Shown: in pieces, positions 56,068-64,000 of the stretch
Numbering within the stretch: position 1 is the stretch's first letter
Layout of the letters: every line of letters starts with the position of its first letter
NCBI GenBank assembly: GCA_026182355.1
Contig: JAPFBL010000309.1
Coordinates: forward strand, 372,001 to 436,000
Source: Hermatobates lingyangjiaoensis
Taxonomy: Eukaryota; Arthropoda; Insecta; Hemiptera; Hermatobatidae
Reading direction: 5' to 3'
DNA length: 64,000 nucleotides
The notes under the pieces: model-generated
What the model saw: only the letters and a program-made list of their open reading frames with translations
The model's database searches: none
What the model was told of the DNA's origin: nothing
Made by a program: the position numbers and the translations under genes

Positions 56068-58560
56068 ATATTCAATTTTTTTTGTATGGAGTTATAATTA
56101 ATGAAATGCCCAAACATAATGCTAAATCTATTTATTAAATACACACAAGTGTTTAAGGAATGAGAAAATAAATGGTTAGAAGATCAAAGATTGAGCAAAC
56201 ACTGCGTTATTTTAGTTCTTTAGTCTGAATACTATATATGTAAACAAAAGGAAACGATCCTTATTTAAATTTAACGCTGTCTGCATTAAATAGTTTCTTG
56301 CTGACTACCTCTAATTTACTTATTCTATTTCACAATATTAAAAGCATTTCCCAATGATTTCGGCCAGTGATACCTACTTCATAATGCAATTATGTAATTA
56401 TTTTAGTATTGAATTACAAACCCATTTTAAATTTGTTTTCATATAAATAATTATACAAAAATTAGAAAGTGATTAAGATATGGATGCGCCATCTAAACTA
56501 AGTGCTTATACTATATGTACTAACCAAATTAATAACACTATTTAATAATTATGATATAAATTATTTCATATAAAAGTTAAATGGTGCTATTAAAAACGAA
56601 AATATAAGGCATTTTAAGAAAGAAATCACTGAATTGGTCAAATTGAGAGCGTCTAAAAACCATCCAAGCAAATAAAGATAATTTATCCTTTAAAAAATTA
56701 TTACAATAATAACAATTTTGTTGGTCTTTCTATAGCAGCCCAGTAAAATTGTATACGTTTGGACCAAAATGTGCCTAAATAAAATACCAGTTGGTTGAAT
56801 TATATCATTTTTTATCTTGCATTTCAATATATTTTGTATTTCTTTGGAAAAAAGCTTCACAATATTATAGACTACTTGACTTAGAAAAGAGAGTGATATT
56901 ATATGTTCATAAGTCAATTTAACAATTTATATGTTTAATAAGTATATTATATGTTTAAGTATATTATATATATTATATGTTTAATAAGTCCATTGTAACA
57001 ATTGGAGCAGGACAATGCTGAAAAAAATAATCTTGTGAAGACGATTGATGAGAAAATCATGGGCTTTATTGCATAAAAATGAATACTAGTTTTTGACTTT
57101 TGGTACATGGAGTCATAAGTACTTATCTGGTTCTTGTGAGCCACTGTTCAATTGTGCAAGAGATCATATTTCCTTTATATAATGCAACTATGAGTTCACA
57201 TGACTTGTAAATTTTAATGCACAGAGTGCGTTTTTGTGATATAAATTGTGACCTTGCTCCATATAACGATTTATTCTGAACTCATAGGTTCTGTAGTATT
57301 TCTTATAAAGTACTCCTGGTGTGTGATCTTAAAATTCTACTTTTTCATGGTCACATAAACATCAAAGGTTTAAATAAGTTAACCAAGTATTTATTTTTCA
57401 AGACAAGAGGCAATTTAAAAAACCAGTTATGATTAGCATCCCGCCATGTAAAGTATCTTTGGCATAAGAAGTGGTAAAAGGACAATATGCCAGTCCCTAT
57501 TTTGCAAACGCCTTGTACATGGCCAGCTGAACCTCCACTCTTGATTATTGGTAAATATGATGGGATGGCTTTAATAAAAAAAAAAATCTTACTCTTTCTT
57601 TTCCCCTGCTTGCTTCACATATAAGTTCACTACATAAGTTTCTTTACAGGAAATGAATATCTTGTTTGTGCTAAACTGTAATAATTGCTGTAGCCGTGCT
57701 AATTCTGATCTCATCATATGGATGCTGTAAAAAACATCAAGATTCAACAAGAAATTGATAATATTTAAAATCAATTTATCCTTTAAAGAAAATCAAAATA
57801 AAACACAAAATATTAACTTTTTCTTTAGAAATTTGTTTAGTTCCTTTTCTTTCATCACTGAAACAAACACTAAAATGCATTTTATTAATGGGTGTAATTA
57901 GAAAATTTATCTTCATCAAATGTTTGATTACTAAGCAGGCAATAACAGACTAACTGCATTGCATACATTTTAGAGATTAATTATCATTGACATCATCTAA
58001 ATTTATATAAATATTTGGTTTTTCAAGAAATTCAGTAAGTATCATCAATGTAAAATAGATTCATTCAAGAGGTTTTGGAATGAAAAGTAAATAGAATCAC
58101 TATTTGGTTTCTAATTTTACATTTTAATTAATTTTTATGCAAGAGTAATTTACATATTAAAAAAAAGTTTTTTTTTTATTCAAAATTTGTCCCTCACCAA
58201 TATTGTTTGTATAAAAATAGAAGAATAACATACAACAAATAAATAATGTTGTTACAATCATATTATTAGCATATTTTTAAATTTTTGGTTATAAATAGAA
58301 ATTGTATACTCAAAAAGTTTAAATTGTACTGAAAAAATAAATGAATTAATTGGGCCTGCGTTATAAATTTTTGAAATTTTTTTTCGTTTGACTATTTTAT
58401 ATATTTTGAAGTAGATCAAATTTCAAATTAGTAAAAATGATGCGTTTTCTTAGCATTTGCACTATTTAAGAAACCCAATCAAATTGTATGGAATAAATAA
58501 ATTATATACGGTGTTACTATACAAGAAGAAGTAAACAAATGTAAGACAGACTACATTATG
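56068..58560. other. Unassigned AT-rich DNA
   Basis: No gene supported. 56930-56990 holds a few tandem TATATGTTTAATAAG-like units. Confidence 0.45.
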
Positions 58561-59020
58561 TTTATTTATAAAACATTCATTCACCTGGATGATACTGAAA
58601 GTTTAGAAGACAATTATTTGAGTAAAGGAGAAAACGCTTCAAAGAAGTTCCTACAGCTGTGATCGTGCTTGAAGATAATGACCGCAGGTTTTTTTTTGAA
58701 ATTGTGGTCCGATACAGCTGTCTGCTGGAATTTTTATAAAAGAAAAGCACGCAGAATGCCAATGTTTTGTGTGCAATTGGTTACACAGGTGAAGACAAAA
58801 TTGAAGAAATTGAGATGTGGAAAATCAGGAGGAAGATTTTGTCCGTGTCAGATAATATAACTGTGTATACTGCTCTCATTAGTAAGGCTGCTGCGAAAGA
58901 AGACTGATTCGATGAGCTTGTACAGTTCAGTCAACGTGAAGCTGTTTTAGGAGGAAAACAAAATGAAGGAAGCCATTACAGCTTTTTTTTGCGGGAAATG
59001 ACAAATGAATTTTTTTTAAA
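58561..59020 (+). pseudogene. Possible decayed protein-coding remnant, family unknown
   Basis: Coding-like text appears in shifting frames: LDDTESLEDNYLSKGENASK, then EVPTAVIVLEDNDRRFFFEI, then GEDKIEEIEMWKIRRKILSV-SDNITVYTALISKAAAKED, a stop, then FDELVQFSQREAVLGGKQNE. Residue composition is normal rather than AT-driven over roughly 130 codons. At least two frameshifts and one stop break it. I recognise no domain. It could be a processed pseudogene or a transposase/host-gene fragment. The ORF at 58669-58860 is a different frame and probably a shadow. Confidence 0.4.
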
Positions 59021-59154
59021 TTAGTATAATATTATATATTAAAAAGGAACGCATCAATTTTGTTATAGCAGAAATATATTGTATTTAAAAAATAAAAATA
59101 AATCGTTGAATTGATAATAGTCCTTATTTTTACATATGAAATCATTTCAATCTC

Positions 59155-59490
59155 ACTACTAGAGGTAAGATCTTAAGCTCGAGTCCGACCAGGCCCAAAT
59201 GTCGGTTCGGGTTGTAGCGAAAATATGAATTACTACTTTCGGGTATGGTTGGGCCTGGGCTTCTCTCTCGCTAACATTTTTTAATAAATATATGTTTATA
59301 TATTATGTATACTAATACGATGTATAGATATTAAACCAATGATTATTTGTTAAACATAAATAATTTTGATAAAACAGATGACCGAGATTTACTTGGTTGC
59401 CAATATATACCCGACTCGGCTTTAATACCCGGGTCGGGCTTTAATACCAGCAGGCCTGGGTTGTGTTTTAGACCAGGCATAGGGACCTCT
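59155..59490. mobile_element. Possible GC-rich-ended MITE
   Basis: The ends ACTAGAGGT (59158-59166) and ACCTCTAGT form a 9-bp inverted pair. Just inside lie GGCCC/GGGTCGGGC-type motifs in both orientations (CGACCAGGCCC, CCCGGGTCGGGC, CAGGCCTGGG). GC-rich subterminal motifs with an AT-rich centre are common in hAT-like MITEs. I found no 8-bp target duplication. Confidence 0.4.
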
Positions 59491-62400
59491 AGTTCCTATG
59501 CGAAATTATGTTTTTCTTTGATAACAAAGTTCAAATAACCTATTCCATAACTAAACGAGATTTTTTTTAAAAAAAAATATGATTTTTCACAAATGACATT
59601 CTAATATAATACTAATTTTTGTAAATCCAAATCATTAATTCTAGATAGTTGGTAAAATTTTCATATTTATATTAACTCAATATAGATTATGAGCTTTTAG
59701 AAAAATGAGTCAGAATTAAGAGCGGTATGTTGATTTTTTAGTGGTACATAGACTAGGCTTATCTCGATCAGGGGTTAGATTACTTGCATGCAAATTGGAT
59801 GGTTCCATTGCCTCATCCATATTCAAGCAGTTCTTGTTTGGCCGTTTAGTTCTGTCTCTTTTCGTCCTTTGTGCTATATATCTGCTAGCCCCTGTCCGGT
59901 CTCTATTTTTCTTATCTCAAGGATTATAGCTCTTCAATCGCTATTCGATTTTAACCTCGGACTGTATTTGATTTTTTCCTATTCATTTTTATCAGAATTT
60001 TAAATCCCATAAATGATATCTACGTCAGTAATTATTAATGGAATATCATTTTTGAAATTGGAATTCTATTTTTATCTTTCTCCATAATTTCCTGCAACAT
60101 TTATTTTGTAACGTATATATTTATACTAGTATTCTACAAAATACTGTGTTATATAAATAAATTTGCAATATTGTTGTTACACAGTATGTTAATACTGTCT
60201 GGTTGCCCTTAAATTATTTCACACACTCGTTCAGAAATTGAACTGAAATTTTTTCCAGTTTGTGTTATTTGAATTATTACAGTAATAAATTATGCTTTTT
60301 TAAAACCTACTAAGTAATAGTACAGTAAATAATGTCTAGATGTACAAGTTCATGCGTAATATTATTAATAATACTTTTAGGATTTATATAATTACAAAAC
60401 CAGTAATAGATTTTTTAAGCTGAATAAAAAATGAACTTATTTTTTTCTTATAGAACTGGTTTTTTGCTGGTAAAATGTTTAAAAAAGAATTAGAATAATT
60501 ATATAATTATATCTATATTATATATAATATATATTATATATAAATTATATACTCGTATAATTATATCTAATTACATAATTAGAATAATTATAAATAATTA
60601 TATTTATAAAATTTTATTACAAATCATGTTGAGAGCTTTTTATCAAAAGAGATATGATTTTTTAAAAAAGTATTTTTTAAAAAAATACACAGACTACAGA
60701 AAAAACATGTAAAAACCTATTTTATTTCATTCAAGTTCAATTGAATTACTATTTTGTTTTTTTGAAAAGTTGATAAAATAATTTTAACCTGGTGAAATAC
60801 TTCAATAACACTGTATATCTTATAGAAGCTATAAAATAAGAATTACAACGCAAATAATTACTTAATTTCATCTCTTTTATATGTTAGTAGACATACCTTT
60901 ATTCCACTAATATCTATGAAGCTGTACATAATTTTTAATTAATCCTTATGATAAATATTTAAAACTATATTCTTATTTCGATTATGGAATATAATGATTG
61001 TTATTTCAATTCCTTAGTTTGTTTAACAAATTACTACTCCTACAACACTTAAACATTTTTATGTAAACTAAAGCTGTAAATCGTTGGTAAAATAAGTAGA
61101 TATTAACAGTTTTAACAATAGTATATTATGCAATACGACTTAAATAGAAAGTAAGGCCTCAAAATTTCCTAAATTTTCTTATACGATCTGCTAGTTAATC
61201 ATTAGTAAATATACTATTTCTCTCCAACTTCCTACTTCCCTCTAACTGCAGCTTTAGAAGTTTTTTTAAAGACAAAAATTTTGATTTTTTTTTTACCATT
61301 CATTCGTGTTGTTAATGATCATTACTACTGGATTATTATTAATTGTTAAACAATTTTTTTTGGAGTTACAGGTTAAAAATATAAATCTATTGGTAGCTTT
61401 TTATCATTTAATGTGATGTATATAGCTTTTTTGTTTTCTACTTTGCAATTTTTTTGTTTAAAAATTCAAATTCATTTAGAATTGAACATATACTCTGCAA
61501 AATAGAAATAAAAACCGGATATATCAGCATTTTAATCAAACTAAAACCGTCAATTAATATATTTCGTATTTTGCTCCACAAAGTCAATACAAGCTGCTAG
61601 TAATTATTTAAAGTTTCCTTTGGAGGCCTGTTCTATTGTAAACTAATGGTAACAATTTAGTTGTTTTAAACAATTCTGGTACCAACTCCCAAAGCAGTCT
61701 TTTCTCTTTTTTAATTGGATTCAGTCCTAATAAATGATAATGCTATGTACACTGGTGGAAACAATTACATACAATTGTTAAGGTATACAATTAAAACAAT
61801 AACTGGTATGCAATCATTATTTATTTTAATTTCCAATCACCACGAAAGGTCCACTTTTATGTTACTAAATGATCACATAATGGTCATTTGGTAACGTTTT
61901 ACACGTGATACCATTATATTATAGTAGCTAGTTTAGATAGAACTGAGAATACTGCTTTGTTTTAATGGACTTTATGTACTAGTTATGACAATGTAATCTA
62001 GAGAAAAATATTAAAACTAGCATGCAAAAATGGATTTATGTTGCAATAACTATAATACTGAATATTTTAATTTAAGTCAGATATTTAACATGTAGTAATA
62101 TCTTATGTCTTTGTAATAAGTCATACATAACAGACGGATGATCTTTTGAATTAATTAACTCATTAGGAAAAAATTAAATAATATTATCAAGGAGATACAT
62201 TTTAAAGCGTTACTTGTAGATTATAATAAATATTAAATCAAATTCAAACCTTTTTTTTTTTATTTCTATTTGATCTCTATATTTTGTCACCTTATATTAA
62301 AATAAATAACATTTTTCAAGAAAAAAAAGATTCCTTTGAAAACAGAAGTGTTTGCCTTGCTTCCATTTTTTTGTGTATCCCTGTTAGGCTTTTTTTTTTC

Positions 62401-64000
62401 ATTTTTTTTATAAAAGAGTTGCTTGTAATTAACAAGAGCATCCATAATTAAAATTCTTAGAAACTTTTCTTCAGTTGATCTATACAAAAAATGTGCAGTA
62501 AATCAAAGCAGCTAACTTTAATGTTGATTTAAAAGCATACTTTGATACACTTTGACTAATCAATAGCTAATGAATAACGAAAGTAATTAATATTCATTCT
62601 CTTATATACAATATAAATTTAATTTGATAATTAGGAATTTACTTTAATAACCCTCTGTGTCAATACATTCACTATTGGTTATTATAAATAGTTTTTTCAC
62701 AATTTATGAATCTATATATTAACAAAATTATAGCTAAAATAGTCATACTAGGTTTTCTTTTTTTATATGTCTCTGATTCATATGTAGGATAGGTTTATTC
62801 AAATTTCTTCAAAGAATATTTTTAATTTTGAATTATGTTTTTTTTTTGATCCTTTATAAAATTTTTATCCTCGGAATTTTGTTATTTGACAGTTCTTTAT
62901 AAGATCAAACTTCTTTCCCTTTGTCAAAAATTATAGCACTGTACTCTGTTATGAGACGGCTATTCATTCATAGACACACATTTTTTAAACTGCATTGACT
63001 TTTTAGGTGCAGGGATAGAAATAATATTTTCTTTAAATTTTACCTCTTTGGTATAAAGAATGCCACTTAACTTTCTATAGAATATATTTTTTTAATGAGC
63101 AACTTTTTTTAACAGTCTTGAGCCCTAAAAATTTACATCCTGTTTGCAGAAAACATTAGTCTTACTTATGTGTGAATTCAATATGAGTACCATAGTGCAA
63201 GTTTTACTGTACCTAGAAAATCATCATTAATTACTTGACTGCCAAAATATTTTTGATCAAAAAATTTAACAACAATTTTGTTTGCAATATTGTAAAATGG
63301 AATTTTGATTAAACTTTATTTCTTGAATATAAAAATTATAAGCGTTCAAGCAATGATGATTTAAAGTAGTAGAATTCTGAAAATGTGTTTTTTTGTTTTT
63401 GATTCTCATACCCAGCGGAATTCAACGACAGTGCTATTCTAGTAATGGAAAATGTAGCTTAAGGTGTAATTAATTCAAATTTAACTTATATGTGCCCTAA
63501 GTTATTGTCTAATTGTACAGAGAAAATATAACTTTTATTCTCTTAGGCTAAAGAGACTTAGGTCTTCAATAATACTTGACGTTCTACGTGCCTTGGGTAG
63601 GCGGTTTTGTTCCCCCGCCAAACGATATCATACACCTCATTTTCAACCTATCTGTTAAAATCCAGTATTACGGCAATAAACCATCTTCTACTGTATCACA
63701 CCTTACTTCAGTTCGGGACACAGAAAAAACGAACAATAAATTTAAAGCATAGATCGATTAAAGCGATACATTTTTTTATTAAAATGTATATCAGTAGATA
63801 AAAGTAAATAATATTAATAACAATAAAGAAGTTAGAATTATTTAATATTGTGTATAAAATATACTAATTTGAATTATTTTTTCTATTTTTAATTTTGAAC
63901 ATACTAATTCTCAATATTAACACTTTATACTGTTACTAACATGCTTTTCACTTGACTGTTTTATAAAGTTCCTCTAAGACTAGCTAAGCCATTTCTTTAA
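59491..64000. other. Unassigned AT-rich DNA
   Basis: 4.5 kb with no supported gene, RNA or complete element. 60490-60610 is an AT palindrome-rich stretch. Overlapping ORFs at 59741-60003 are hydrophobic and AT/T-driven, and that at 63607-63801 has no family signature. Confidence 0.45.

Noticed and set aside
60490..60610. AT palindromes suggesting an origin or matrix attachment site
   Set aside because: Simple TA/ATT sequence with no motif that separates it from the general AT background.

Overview
The window is AT-rich (about 70 percent by eye) eukaryotic DNA with no host gene that I can support. There are no long ORFs, rRNA, tRNA, CRISPR or operon-like structures. It is dense in transposable-element remnants: an internally deleted mariner, a pogo/Tigger relic, a non-autonomous hAT with an intact 8-bp target duplication, tRNA-derived SINEs ending in TAACC repeats, and above all many pieces of Penelope-like elements (PLEs). 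This mix suggests an invertebrate, most likely an arthropod; I cannot name the species.

Layout. 0-13 kb: mostly unassigned AT-rich DNA holding the mariner (1871-2770), a small palindromic MITE (5545-5694), a SINE (9321-9629) and two diverged copies of an unclassified repeat called X here. 13.9-17 kb: PLE tail fragments among TA microsatellites plus a long X copy (14391-15860). 17-23 kb: unassigned DNA with one SINE and a candidate conserved noncoding block. 23.2-24.6 kb: PLE fold-backs, one with 87-bp perfect arms. 27-28 kb: a 651-bp hAT MITE beside a PLE fold-back. 29.8-31.2 kb: another X copy. 35.5-37.8 kb: two SINEs. 38.2-44.5 kb: a PLE-rich block with a 1.4-kb duplication carrying a decayed GIY-YIG endonuclease and a third long X copy. 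46.4-46.7 kb: a compositionally distinct island. 51.0-53.9 kb: a 2.9-kb inverted PLE dimer with recognisable reverse transcriptase (YVDD) and GIY-YIG (SYIG) remnants. 54.2-55.0 kb: a pogo/Tigger relic whose tail keeps a PCNA-binding-like motif. 56-64 kb: mostly unassigned.

How the parts fit together. The main pattern is that PLE 3' ends abut (TA)n tracts, with plus-strand 3' ends on the left of a tract and minus-strand 3' ends on the right. The PLE unit between two tracts is often a head-to-head inverted dimer with both 3' ends pointing outward. This is what would result if reverse transcription were primed from both ends of a break in the self-complementary (TA)n target and the two cDNAs joined in the middle. 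The PLE 3' ends also share a hook (CTGAnGA, hairpin, GAAA) that resembles a hammerhead ribozyme core with one extra nucleotide. PLE hammerheads are known from the literature; the extra nucleotide and the double-ended insertion pattern are what deserve a check.
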